A stretch of 64,000 nt of DNA from Adiantum capillus-veneris (Eukaryota > Streptophyta > Polypodiopsida > Polypodiales > Pteridaceae): the NCBI GenBank assembly GCA_014529385.2, contig CM043943.1, forward strand, positions 98,778,355 through 98,842,354. The letters are read 5' to 3'. The position numbers and the translations under genes were made by a program. The notes under the pieces are model-generated. The model saw nothing but the letters and a program-made list of their open reading frames with translations. It ran no database searches and had not been told where the DNA came from. Of this stretch, positions 34,862 to 45,343 are shown one piece after another (position 1 is the first letter of the stretch; each line of letters begins with the position of its first letter).

Positions 34862-36757
34862 TTAGCTATCCTTCAACTTTGCTAGAGTTTGCAACGTAGG
34901 TGACTTTGCTTGAATGATAGGGATAAGAGTCAGTGGTCGCGTCGTGACACTACCAGTATCCCAATCAATAGTGCATTTGGTTTCCAACATCCACGTGCGT
35001 CCCAGGTTTACGTTACCTTCCATAGCTCCCGCGGGCATGACTAGAAACCTCTGCACTATGCTTCCATTGTCATAGACAATAGGGGTCTGAAGGACTCCAA
35101 GAATAGCAGTTTTCTTTTTATTAATGCCCTTGACTTGCATCGTACTCGGGGATAGGGTCGGTTTCCCTAATTGACACCAAACTCCATAGGATAACAAATT
35201 GTGTTTAGCTCCCATATCTAATAAGGCATTGTATAGTACTTTCCCATAGGGGCTATTTAGCTCAATTGGGTATCGTAGGGGTGGCTCAGATTCTAATGAG
35301 TCGTCATTTGTGTCCTCGAAAAATGCTTGCGTGATTCCCAGATTAGCCTCTCGTTGGCGTCTAAGACGTTGTTGTCGTTCTCGAGCCTCAACTCTTGCTT
35401 GGAATTTTTTAAGCTCTCCTTGTTTCTTGGCAGCCTTCTTTTGATGGATGGCTTGCAACTCTTCCTGGCTTAGAGGATCATAATATCTTTTGAATTTACT
35501 CCCATTAAGGAATCCAATGGTTTCAACTCCATCTAGAGTCTCCACACAAATGGTACCTTGCGGGGTAATTTCACACACTTGATATGGTCCCTTACCAGCG
35601 TATTTCAATTTCTTCTTTTCATTACGTACCCCGTACATAAGAACTTTATCACCAACCTTGATGTCTTTATCCTTTAAATGGCTATCGAACCACTTCTTTC
35701 TCCTATCCTTCTCCACTAGAGCATTTCGCATAGCTAATTGCCTCTCTTCATCTAGCCTTTCCAGGATATATAATCGCTCAACTAAGGGGTTACCATCCCA
35801 ACCTTCTTGAGAAGCTACTCGAAGACTAGGAATGACAAACTCCCATGGCATAACTACTTCTTGGCCATACACCATTTTAAACGGTGTGCAATTAATAGCA
35901 ACTTTATACGCAGTACGATAAGCCCATAAAGATGATGTAAGCATTAGGTCCCAATCAGTGCGATTAGCCTCAACTGTCTTTGTCAAAATGGAGATGAGAG
36001 TTTTGTTGGTACTCTCAGCTTGGGCATTTGCTTGGGGATAATAGGGTGTAGACTTGTGGTGAGATATCATGAAGTTTGATGTGAGTTCTTTTATTACTTC
36101 ATTTATAAAATGAGTTCCATTGTCACTCACAAGTTTAAAGGGGCATCCAAAACGTGTGATAATGTTCTCAAAGAGGAACTTAGCTGTTGTTTTTGCATCC
36201 GCCTTTCGTGTTGCTTTTGCTTCAGCCCATTTGGTTACATAGTCGGTAGCCACAATGATATATCGTGATTGCGTGTTACGTACAGCCGGACTAATCGGTC
36301 CTACAAAGTCTAAGCCCCACTTTTCAAATGGTTGGGTTACCTTGATGGGATGTAGAGGCATCCTATCCCTTCTTTGTGGCTTGTTGAAGCGTTGGCATTC
36401 ATCACATCCCTTTGCAAAAAGTGATGCATCCTTAAACAGAGTGGGCCACCAATAGCCTGACTGTAAGATCTTTCGGGCAGTCAACTTTCCTGAAAAGTGA
36501 CCACCAGCTACGTCCATGTGTGCCTCTTGTAGAATATATAAATACTCATCCTCATGGGCACAGCGTCTAAGAACATCATCTTTTCCTCTCTTATAGAGAG
36601 TTCCAGCCAATAAACAATAGGGTTCGCATTCCTTGATTAATTTTCGAGCTATATCTTTTCGCAGCTCTTTGGGTGGAAAACCATTAACTAAGAAGTTAAC
36701 AATCTTTTCACTCCATTCAGGCATTGTCTCAACAATGAACAAAGGAGTATCAGGCAA
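34862..36757 (-). CDS. Integrase fused to a second retropepsin-like domain
   Basis: Intact 631-codon frame. Residues 80-121 form the HHCC zinc domain (H80, H87, C118, C121). The catalytic core has D150 (WGLDFVGPI), D212 (LVSDNGTHF) and E248 (AQAESTNK), a proper D,D-35-E. The C-terminal integrase part reaches about residue 430, followed by a Lys/Arg/Glu-rich coiled-coil-like stretch (430-475). Residues 495-605 then look like a second retropepsin: YNALLDMGAKHNLLS with DMG at 514-516, VQRFLVMPAG, and VNLGRTWMLETKCTIDW. The canonical Thr is Met, so activity is doubtful. The frame overlaps the RT frame by 69 bp through a one-base shift. Confidence 0.85.
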   Translation of the reverse strand: MPDTPLFIVETMPEWSEKIVNFLVNGFPPKELRKDIARKLIKECEPYCLLAGTLYKRGKDDVLRRCAHEDEYLYILQEAHMDVAGGHFSGKLTARKILQSGYWWPTLFKDASLFAKGCDECQRFNKPQRRDRMPLHPIKVTQPFEKWGLDFVGPISPAVRNTQSRYIIVATDYVTKWAEAKATRKADAKTTAKFLFENIITRFGCPFKLVSDNGTHFINEVIKELTSNFMISHHKSTPYYPQANAQAESTNKTLISILTKTVEANRTDWDLMLTSSLWAYRTAYKVAINCTPFKMVYGQEVVMPWEFVIPSLRVASQEGWDGNPLVERLYILERLDEERQLAMRNALVEKDRRKKWFDSHLKDKDIKVGDKVLMYGVRNEKKKLKYAGKGPYQVCEITPQGTICVETLDGVETIGFLNGSKFKRYYDPLSQEELQAIHQKKAAKKQGELKKFQARVEARERQQRLRRQREANLGITQAFFEDTNDDSLESEPPLRYPIELNSPYGKVLYNALLDMGAKHNLLSYGVWCQLGKPTLSPSTMQVKGINKKKTAILGVLQTPIVYDNGSIVQRFLVMPAGAMEGNVNLGRTWMLETKCTIDWDTGSVTTRPLTLIPIIQAKSPTLQTLAKLKDS

Positions 36758-38301
36758 TTCACATCAACCCCCGTAGGAGCTTCGCCATTAGGGATACGAG
36801 ATAAATGATCCGCCATGACATGTTTCCTCCCAGGCCTCACAACAACGGTGATGTCAAACTCAAGAAGAATTAACAACCATCGTGTAATTCGACCTGTGGA
36901 ACATGGCTTGTTTACCAAATATAGCAATGCTTGATGATCAACATAAAACACAAACTTGGTAGCAAGAAGGTAATAGCAAAATTTCTTTACTGCGTAAATC
37001 ATAGCTAGACCTTCGCACTCTGTAGTAGTGTAGTTCATCTCGGCATCATTTAATTGGCGACTTGCAAAGCTAATAGGGTAGTCCAATTTATGTTCTCCTG
37101 GTTGAGTTAGAACACACCCAATAGCAAAATTTGATGCATCAATATGCACATGAAAAGGTACATTCCAATCAGGTGTTCGCAGGATTGGAGCACTTGTTAG
37201 GGTCTTCTTTAATAACTCATAAGATTGATGACATTCTTCCGTCCAGTGAAACTCGATAAGAAGCTTGTACAATGGACGCGCTATCTCGGCAAAGTTTAAA
37301 ATAAACCTTTGATAATAACCAACATGGCCCATAAATCTTTGAACTCCTTTATAGTTCGTAGGTGGTGGCAAATCGGCAATGGCTTTAATCTTACTCTCAT
37401 CTGTGGATATCCTGTTCTTGGACACTATATGCCCTAGAATGACTCCATGCTTAACCCAAAATTGGCATTTGAAAGGGTTCAATGAGATGTGATAAAATCT
37501 GCACCTTTCAAATATTTTTCGTAGATATAACAAATGCTTCTCCCAAGAAGAATAAACACAAAGGTCGTCTAGGAAAGCTTCACAAAACTCCCTTAGAAAT
37601 TCTTTAAACGCAGTGTTTATTAATCGTTGGAATGTAGCAGGGGCATTTGTTAAGCCAAAAGCCATAACACGAAATGCAAACACTCCAAAATCTGTGATAA
37701 AAGCAGTTTTAGCTTGGTCCTCTAATGCAATTGTGATTTGATTGTAACCAGAGTACCCATCTAAAAAGTTATAAGCTTCCTTGCCCGCAACTCTTTCAAG
37801 CACATGTTCTGAATATGGCAAGGGATAATGATCTCTCCTAGTAGTTGCATTAACTTTCTTGAGGTCCACGCACACTCTTAGATTCCCATTCTTTTTTAGC
37901 ACAATGACTATTGGAGAAACCCATTCTGAGTGCTCAATAGGGTATATGAATCCACATTGGATAAGTTTTTCGATCTCCTCTTGTACAATTTTGGTGTACT
38001 TAGGATTCATTGGATAGGGTCGTTGCTGGACGGGTTTAGCAGTGTTGATCATGGGAATTGTATGATGCACCACAGAAGGTGGAACGCCCTTCATGTCATG
38101 ATATGTCCAAGCAAAGATATCCTTGTATTCCTTGAGGAGCTCCTTAAGTACAGCCTCTTCAGTTTCGGTAAGGTCTTGAGCAATAAAGACTGGTTTAGAC
38201 TCCTCACCTAGTTCTGCTAATTCTATCTCTTTAACTACCGCTGGACCATCATAGACTCCACTGCTTCCATTGGTAGGTATTCGTTGGGCTTTGGCATACA
38301 C
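36688..38301 (-). pseudogene. Reverse transcriptase and RNase H of the 13.8-kb element
   Basis: 537 codons in the Gag-protease frame. RT blocks in order: KNGNLRVCVDLKKVNATTRRD, FLDGYSGYNQI, MAFGLTNAPATFQR, the catalytic FLDD followed by LCVYSS, and LGHIVSKNRIS. RNase H follows with VHIDASNFAIGCVLTQ, TECEGLAMIYAV, FYVDHQALLYL and HVMADHLSRIPNG, giving the four acidic catalytic positions. No second RNase H is seen, unlike the element at 1-5435. A one-base insertion near 36760 throws the end out of the integrase frame; the start codon is not certain because the frame continues upstream past a TGA at 38308. Confidence 0.9.
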
Positions 38302-38307
38302 AACCTT

Positions 38308-39735
38308 TCACTCCCCCGTGGTATAAGATTTAAAATATTCAGGAGCCGTATGTAAGTCAGCAGGCTCTTGTCCTGACGGAGACCTTTCTTTTAGTTCTGC
38401 CTCCTTTTGTTGTTGTGCTAACTCTCGGTTTTGACGTCTTCTTATAGTTCGACTCAATTTCGGCTTTGTAACCTCCAATTGAGAGAGGTCAATGGGTCGC
38501 GGGCTGCACCACATGACACTCTGGAGATGTTCACCCCAATTGTCTACTAGCTTTCGATGAGCATCACATGCCCCTAGATAGCTAAGCCATTCTGCAGTAG
38601 ATCTTTCCTTGTTTATCCTAGATCTCACATTTGCTCGATATCGTCGTCTCTTATATGACCTTTGTTTCTTGTTAAGCTTTTGATTTTGGTAAATGTTTGA
38701 ACTCGACTCACTTGATAGGTCTTCGCTTGTATCTTCTTCACTCTCATATAAATTACCATAGATGGTTGTACTAGGCCTTGAGTGTTCAGTTTCTATACTT
38801 GGCTCACTCGATGTTTCCTCAGGTTTTGAATCCATTTCTCCCTGAGATTCCATTTCTGATGTGTATTGGCCTGAAGCCTTTGAGGAATCATCGGTTTCAC
38901 TCTCAGGTAGGTGTGCCTCTTTCTTATCATCGGATGTTACATGCGCTACACCTAACATGTTTACTGGTGCAATGTGTGGTATCTCTTCCCCATCTGGTGT
39001 TACCCAGGTTGTTCCTCTAGCTCCCCATGTATCTATAGTTCCCGCTAGGTGCACCCAATCGACATTGTCTGACTCAGCCATTCCGGGTAGGATATCCATA
39101 TAAGGAGAGTTCTCCCCATTATCCGTGTCTTCGTCACACGTGTAACAATACTGTAATGGAGCTGAGTGAATTGTTGTGTCTGATCGATTATCAATGATGA
39201 ATTTATTTCCTAGAGGATGCGTTCGACCACTTAAAAGATCAACTCGAATGACAGAGTCTTGGAACTGTAAGTAGACGTGGTTTTTGGACCAGTCATGCAA
39301 CATTTTTGCTTCCCTCATGAATGGACGCCCTAAGATCATCTCAAATGACATAGGATGCTTGGAAAAATCCATAACAAGGAAAGTCTGCCTTACCTTGTGT
39401 CCCAAGACCTTGATTCTGAGATCCTTTAGCATTCCAATAGGCGTAACAATAGATCCATTAGCCATTTTTACCACTACGCTCGTGGCTTCAAGGTGAGGTC
39501 GCCCCATAGACTCCCAACAACTCTTTGTCACCATGCTCACTCCCGCACCACCGTCAAGGACCCCCTTTACAGTTAATCCTTTAGTAGTGATTGGTAGAGT
39601 AGCATTAGATTCATCACCTTCAAAGTATTGCCCCAACTTGTTAACGGGTACTTCAATTACATATTCATGTCCCGCTAGGTTAGATGGTGGTGCTAAATGT
39701 TCCTCATCATTCATTACCGAGTCAGGTTTGTTCAT
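38308..39735 (-). pseudogene. Aspartic protease and linker of the 13.8-kb element
   Basis: 475 codons. A retropepsin-like domain spans about residues 45-170, with active-site strand GVLDGGAGVSMV (Asp at 61, DGG as in the first element) and EMILGRPFMREA as the second conserved strand. An acidic Ser/Glu-rich linker (about 260-360) and a basic segment (YKRRRYRANVRSR) lead to RT. It is in frame with Gag and RT; stops at about 39762 and 38308 separate the pieces. Confidence 0.75.
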
Positions 39736-39764
39736 ATGTGCAAACTGTGGTAATCTGGCCTATA

Positions 39765-40110
39765 ATTCTCCATTGAGGAAGGCTCGAAGAGCTGAGACTA
39801 GCTCGGGGTCTTTATATAGTTTGGACATGATGGTGGTTCTAGCTTCTGAAGACATGAAATCCATCAATTTGGCAACATTTCATGGCATCTTGTGGGACGT
39901 AGGACTGTGACAAGAGAATGGTGAAGATGGAATCTCCACTTCCTCAAGGGGGTCGGGCATTCCCTCACCAAACATTCTCTCTAGTAGGAAAGGTGTGTGT
40001 CCACTTTCAGATGTCCTACCCTCACTCTCTTCCCGAATGATACTGGGTATAGCTAACGGCCTGTAGTTCTTGTGAGGTTGAACTTGTGTGGGAAACACTG
40101 TGTCTGACAT
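39765..40110 (-). pseudogene. Gag-protease junction segment
   Basis: Immediately after the Gag TAG at 40111 the frame continues MSDTVFPTQVQPHKNY to a TGA at 39880 and then LVSALRAFLNGEL to a TAG at about 39762, all in frame with Gag and protease. The segment is probably part of one original Gag-Pro reading frame. Confidence 0.5.
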
Positions 40111-43100
40111 CTAGATATGTTTGGGTTCAGGTTCTAATATTCGTTGAGTTTCTTCCACCAAACCCCTCAGTTGTTGGACTCGTTCAATTTCCACTGTTGG
40201 GTTTGGATAGGTTCCAATCTTTCTCTTGCAATCCTCATTTTTTGTCTCTCGTGGTTTATCTTGGGGGTTCGCAACTGGGTGGTTTAACTTTGAATACTCT
40301 TTTGGTGTTCGTCGTAATTCCCTCTCGTGATCCTCCTCACTGGCTTTTTCCTTTGTAGTAATAGTTTTGGTCTCTGTGGTCTCTATCGAATCTGAGTCAT
40401 CCTCAGGGTCATTCATATACACGAGATCCTCTCCTGTCCCTATGTTAGTCTTTGAACTAGGTTTTGAGCTAGAAGCATTAAGGGATTTCTTTCTTCGTGT
40501 TTTCTTCTTTCTTGCTCGGCCAATGGATGTAGCATCTCTCTCTTCGAGGATGTAATTTTGCTTTTGGAGCATCGACCGTGTGAGTGCATTCACTGGTGCT
40601 ATGTTTATAGTTGGTGGTGTCCCATCAACAATCTCTATTATGTTCAATGGTGTGATTTTCGGTGCGTTTGGATTGTTAGGACATTGTGCGATCAAATGAT
40701 CTATGCCACAACAATTACAAGTGAGTATTGGCATTGCCAATGCACTCCCTTGACTTGTTTGCATTAGTGCAGCATTCTTTTGCATTCTAATGGGGCACTC
40801 AGCTACTCGATGTGGTCCACCACATTCGTAGCACTGAAGAGGTGGTCTCCTGGCAAAACTATTAATGTTTTGGCCTCTTGCTGCTAGCGCAGTAGCTTGA
40901 TATACCGGTTTGATTTGTCCCCAATGGTCTTCCATATAGTACATGGGACACTCCTCAAGCATGTCGACTCCATAGGTGATACTAGAGTCTATGTCCTCTT
41001 CGCAATCTACATAAGTACTAGATGACTCGCAACCTATTTGGTTCATAGGTGTAACTCTTGGATGAGGGGGTTGCGGTCCTAGCACTGGAGGTGGCAACGG
41101 TGTGGTTTGGACCACATTTTGGGTTCTAGGGACCATGTGTTGTAATGGCAACTGTTGCTCCATGGGTGGGGTAGGCATCAATGCAAGAACTCGAGGTGAG
41201 TCTGCCCAAGCTATAGGCGGTCTATTTTCCATGATGCGTTTAAGCATTAGGCAATCCTTCGCTTGATGGCCATACCTACCACACGCGTTACAAGTCCCGT
41301 TAAACTTTACTCTGAAAGTAGGGCATTCACTCGTAGTATGTGGGCCCAAGAAAATTGAGCACCATTGTTGCTCCCTTCTTGGATACATATGAGTGTTTTG
41401 TGGAGCACGATTACCCCTAAGGCTTTCTTGGATGGCCTTGGTGAGATCTGCCAAAGTCATCTCAGATATCGTTTGCTCTTTCACGATTGGCTTTATCTTC
41501 ATTGGCTCATGCCCTGACGCTTGCGAGCTACTAGACTTCGGCTCGGCGGACACTCTTTCTCCTGCAATCATTAAATTATCCTCCAATTGGATTGCATTCA
41601 TGGTGACTGCTTCCCAAGTAGTGATACCTCTAATGACTAGGCCATTATAGATACTTTCATGTCGTAGTCCCCTAATGAATCTATCGAGCAATTGGTTGTT
41701 GTTGAATCGCTCGTTTGGATTGCATCGAGAATTCAAATTCTTTACGCGACTAATGAAGTCTCTCACGGATTCACCTTCTTCTCGTTGGGCTTTCTGGAGC
41801 TGAGAGGCTACACCCCAAAGTACTCCCTTTCGTATGTATTCTTTTAAGAACAGTCTCCTAAGAGTAGAGTAGATCGTTTTCTCTTCTACTCTTAAGGTTC
41901 TATACCAATCTCCAGCCTTTCCGCTTAGGGTCAAACTCAAAGCCTTACACTTATGTAGCTCATTGTGCTCTTCCAAGGAATCGCACACAGGTTCAAAGAC
42001 TTCCATATGCTTTCTAGCATCTCCGTCTCCACTGAATTTCTATGTGAGCTTAGCTACTTGAACTGCCTTGCCCCTAGGCTCTCTATCAGGTGCACTACGC
42101 ATGTTTTCCGCAATAGAGTGACCGATAGTTTGAGCAAATGCTGCCAAATCTCCTATTTGAGCAGGTATAATGGGTGTATGTGCTCCTGGAACCACATGTG
42201 AGATGGGAGTTGGCCTTGGCCTTGGCATACGCGCGGCTCTTGGGTCCCATATTTCGTATGGTGGTGTACCAGACGGTGGTCCAAAGTTTACAGGCGTGGC
42301 CCTAGGCATAGGGGGTGCCTGATATGGCATGTTATTATTAAATGGCATGGCTCCACTTGTATAAGAGCTTGGATAATGCAATTGTGGATTGTAAGCTCTT
42401 GGAATAATCGGAGGTGTAGGAGCTACATGAGGCTAAGGTACGACAGGTGCACATGATTGATACATACATGTAGGTATAGTTGGGGGCACTGTGCTACTAG
42501 GCATCGGCGCAGTGTTAACAAATGAACTCCATGGTGTACTTCTTGTCATGCTCACCACTGGGATATGCATGGTAGCCGTAGTATCATTAAGAGAAAGATG
42601 AGCTAGATCTGGGAAGGTAAAGCTGCCACTTGTGGGTTCAGATTGTACTGAGGCTCCTGGCGAAACAACATATGGAGGATCAAGGGGGCTCACTGAGGGA
42701 GTCTCCATTTGTGATAGGGTTGGTTGGTTGGCCTTTCCCGTATCCAAGAATCTCATTAGGCCTGTTGAAGGCATGTTGATCCCTGTGTTCTGTCTTTCTA
42801 ACTCGACAATCCTATGGAGAACATCACAGACTTTCTGTTGTTGCTCATCTATGCTAGTAGCACCCGATGTGGATTGTAGAACATCTAACCAACCCACATG
42901 ATAGGTGTTTCCTGTGTACCGATCAGTTAAAGCTTCTGCTTGTAGGTCATACTCCCAATTTTTGTTTAGGAATATCCCATCTAGGCCTGGCATGCTGGAG
43001 GTTTCCCTTGAAGTGGAAGCATTATTGCTCCCCATTGCTTGCCCCTCCGTGACTGCTACCTTGGGAGCACTCGGTTGCTCGGCTGGCATGATTGTTGTCA

Positions 43101-43677
43101 TAGGAGCCTTTGCTTTCAGGGCTCGACTTTGTTCTAGCTTTCATAGGTTCTCAATTTCCCTCTCCCTTGTTGCTTGCATATAGCGTTCGATCTCTTGCAC
43201 TTCGGCAAGACTCCTACCATCGGGTAGTAGAACCTCAAAGGGAGATAGTCCTAAAGGATCAAGAGGTGCAGTGGATGGAACATTCACATGCACACTCTCA
43301 AGAAGCATAGGGTCTATTTTAGGCATGAATGACGAATTTACTTCCCCACTCCCTTCATTTATTTCATTAACCGCATGTTCGGAGCGAGTAGCTCTACTAA
43401 GGGTCTCTTTTAAGCGACTAAACACGCTGGACCCCGGCCGTGGGCCCATGGCATGCATGTCTTGACTTGAACTATCAGGGTTTGGTGTAGGATACCCCTC
43501 CATGACTTCGTAGTCAGAGGAAGAATCACTAGACGCGATATGAGGGTCTTGGGTCGCGCTATCTTGAGTCCCGGCCGAAGGTCCAGAACCTAGGGTGGAG
43601 GAATAATGGGTGCCCGCGTAAATGGAGGCACTACCAATATGCTCGTGCTCTAACACTCGTCCAGAGCGTAGGTTCAT
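40111..43677 (-). pseudogene. Gag of the 13.8-kb element with up to four zinc knuckles
   Basis: One frame with TGA at 43141, TAG at 42433 and TAG at 42040. The N-terminal part (MNLRSGRVLEHEH..., Ser/Pro-rich) is unrecognised. The capsid core appears in 40111-42006: KCKALSLTLSGKAGDWYRTL and FLKEYIRKGVL, then ERFNNNQLLDRFIRGL. Counting from 42006, cysteine knuckles lie at 216-228 (second Cys replaced by Phe), 239-252 (CNACGRYGHQAKDC), 392-404 (CYECGGPHRVAEC) and 430-442 (CNCCGIDHLIAQC). The last two have CX2CX3HX4C spacing, one residue shorter than usual. Knuckles would bind element RNA. Confidence 0.8.
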
Positions 43678-44671
43678 ATGACTTCCACACTCTAGAAGTG
43701 TCAGTGAGTGCCCGTGAAGTCTTTTTTTAAAAAAAAAATTGGTCCTTTTTTTTACCCAGCTATAGAATAGAACGTATGATAGCTCAAAACGAGCGTCTTG
43801 GTCAGAGGGACGTGCCGTGCTTTACAGCCCTCCGTTTGGTCACTTTATGCCCTCGGAATCCCTAAAACCGTCAATTTCTAGTAGGGAACTAGGACCAAAT
43901 TAGAAAGTCTAAGGGTGCAAGTGGGAAGAGAAGGGAGGAGAAAGGAGGACTTGCCCCAGATGCTCTCATTCCCTCTTGAGGGGGTAGGGTATATATATAA
44001 GAGTGAGTCTAGTATATATCATAAGACTGAGGCTTGGGCTTGGGCTTGGGGAAATGATCCTGATCAGAATTTTAGTGTAGCCCCCCAGTCACTCACGCTT
44101 AAATATTTTCGGTTTTTTATTATTATTATTATTTTTTAGGCAACGACCGCGCGCGGTTTAGGTGACCCTTTCTTGGCCACACACAATGTCAACACCTACC
44201 TAACCTCTCTGTCAACAGCTCACAGCTCACAGACAGCTCACTACCTTATCTACTTACTAACAGTGTTGCTAACCACTAACTAATCTACTAACTAATTTGT
44301 TAACTGCTTACTGACAGTGAGCTAACTGTCCACCTACTTCCTCTCTCACTACCTTACTGTGCAAAGACTGTGTGCAGGCAAACCTTGACAGGAAACTGTG
44401 TACAGACTGTGTGCAAACAGAAATTGCTAACTGCCTTCCTACTTATTCATTCACTGCAAACAAGCTAACGACTACTAATTGTGCAAAGACTGTGTGCAAA
44501 CAGAAAACACAACATTATGCAGAAATCACAGAACTTGTAGACAATACAGAAATTAACAACTTGCAGAAAAACAACTCATTCCTCTTCCTCTTCCTCTTCC
44601 TCTTCCTCTTCTTTCCTACTACAAAAAACTCATAGGAGAAGCACAAAGTGCCTCTTGGGCTTAGTGCAGAG
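43678..44671 (-). other. 5' leader of the 13.8-kb element
   Basis: About 1 kb with no ORF on the coding strand. It contains a (TTCCTC)n array at about 44580-44612, an ATT trinucleotide run near 44118-44135, and repeats of TGTGCAAAGACTGTGTGCA (about 44359 and 44479), with a further partial copy near 44402. Confidence 0.6.
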
Positions 44672-44693
44672 CGATTCCCCGGCAGCGGCGCCA
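44672..44693 (-). promoter_or_regulatory. Primer-binding site, tRNA-Asp type
   Basis: The minus strand reads TGGCGCCGCTGCCGGGGA starting four bases inside the 5' LTR. It matches the 3' end of plant tRNA-Asp with one difference, as in many Athila/Tat elements. Confidence 0.85.
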
Positions 44694-44697
44694 AAAA

Positions 44698-45282
44698 TGT
44701 GCGCTCCTTGCCGCACTGTCGAAGCAAGGGCCTTGCCTAACATTGTGTGCGAGCCATAGACGGCTCCAAGCACACAACTAGCTTAACTAGTAAGCTCAAA
44801 AGAGGGCAATGGTGTGTCACTCACCGCTCTATGCTCCTGCCGTGGAGGATTCCTTGCCGCGAAGAAGAAGAAGCTGCAGTCGTGCCGCGCTCAACCGCTT
44901 CGCCGCCGTCGTGCCTTCGTAATGCTCGATCGCACACACACTCTCCCTCTCTCTCTCTCTCTCACATAGACACACACACAAGGAGGTGAAGAAGAAGAAG
45001 ATGGAGATGGAGATGGAGCAAGAGCACTCTTCTATTGCACAAATGAGAGAATAAGTGAATTTTAGGTTTAGTTGGCTTTTATATGAGCTCACCCCATTCA
45101 CACTTGGGCGCCCATGCTTAGCCAACTAATCCCTTGAATGTCCCAGTTAGAGTGCGCCTCTCATCGACGATCACTCTTACCCTTTTCCTATTGGTCCGAC
45201 AAGCCCGGTACCTAACTCTACCATATACATAATACACGTTCGTCGTAGGTGATGGGGTGTCCGTGAGCCGTGAGGGTTAACA
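44698..45282 (-). repeat. 5' LTR of the 13.8-kb element
   Basis: 585 bp, TGTGCGCTCC to GGGTTAACA on the plus strand. It carries a 27-bp segment (cgaagcaagggccttgccta...) missing from the other LTR. The core promoter is probably TATAAAAG on the minus strand at 45076-45083. Confidence 0.95.
45076..45083 (-). promoter_or_regulatory. TATA box in the 5' LTR
   Basis: TATAAAAG in minus orientation inside the 5' LTR, the only good TATA match in it. Confidence 0.5.
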
Positions 45283-45289
45283 CAGAGAG

Positions 45290-45343
<54 letters not shown>

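Larger units (their letters stand above)
31483..45282 (-). mobile_element. Complete 13.8-kb Ty3/gypsy LTR retrotransposon, Athila/Tat-like
   Basis: Both LTRs (31483-32040 and 44698-45282), a polypurine tract next to the left LTR and a tRNA-Asp-type PBS next to the right LTR fix the element and its minus orientation. Internally, from right to left: leader, Gag with several zinc knuckles, protease, RT-RNase H, integrase fused to a second retropepsin-like domain, and additional 3' ORFs. From 43677 down to 36688 everything shares one frame, broken by seven TAG/TGA codons. The 5-bp flanks CAAAG and CAGAG differ at one base. The LTRs differ at about 13 sites plus a 27-bp indel, so the insertion is moderately recent but the copy is dead. 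Confidence 0.95.
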
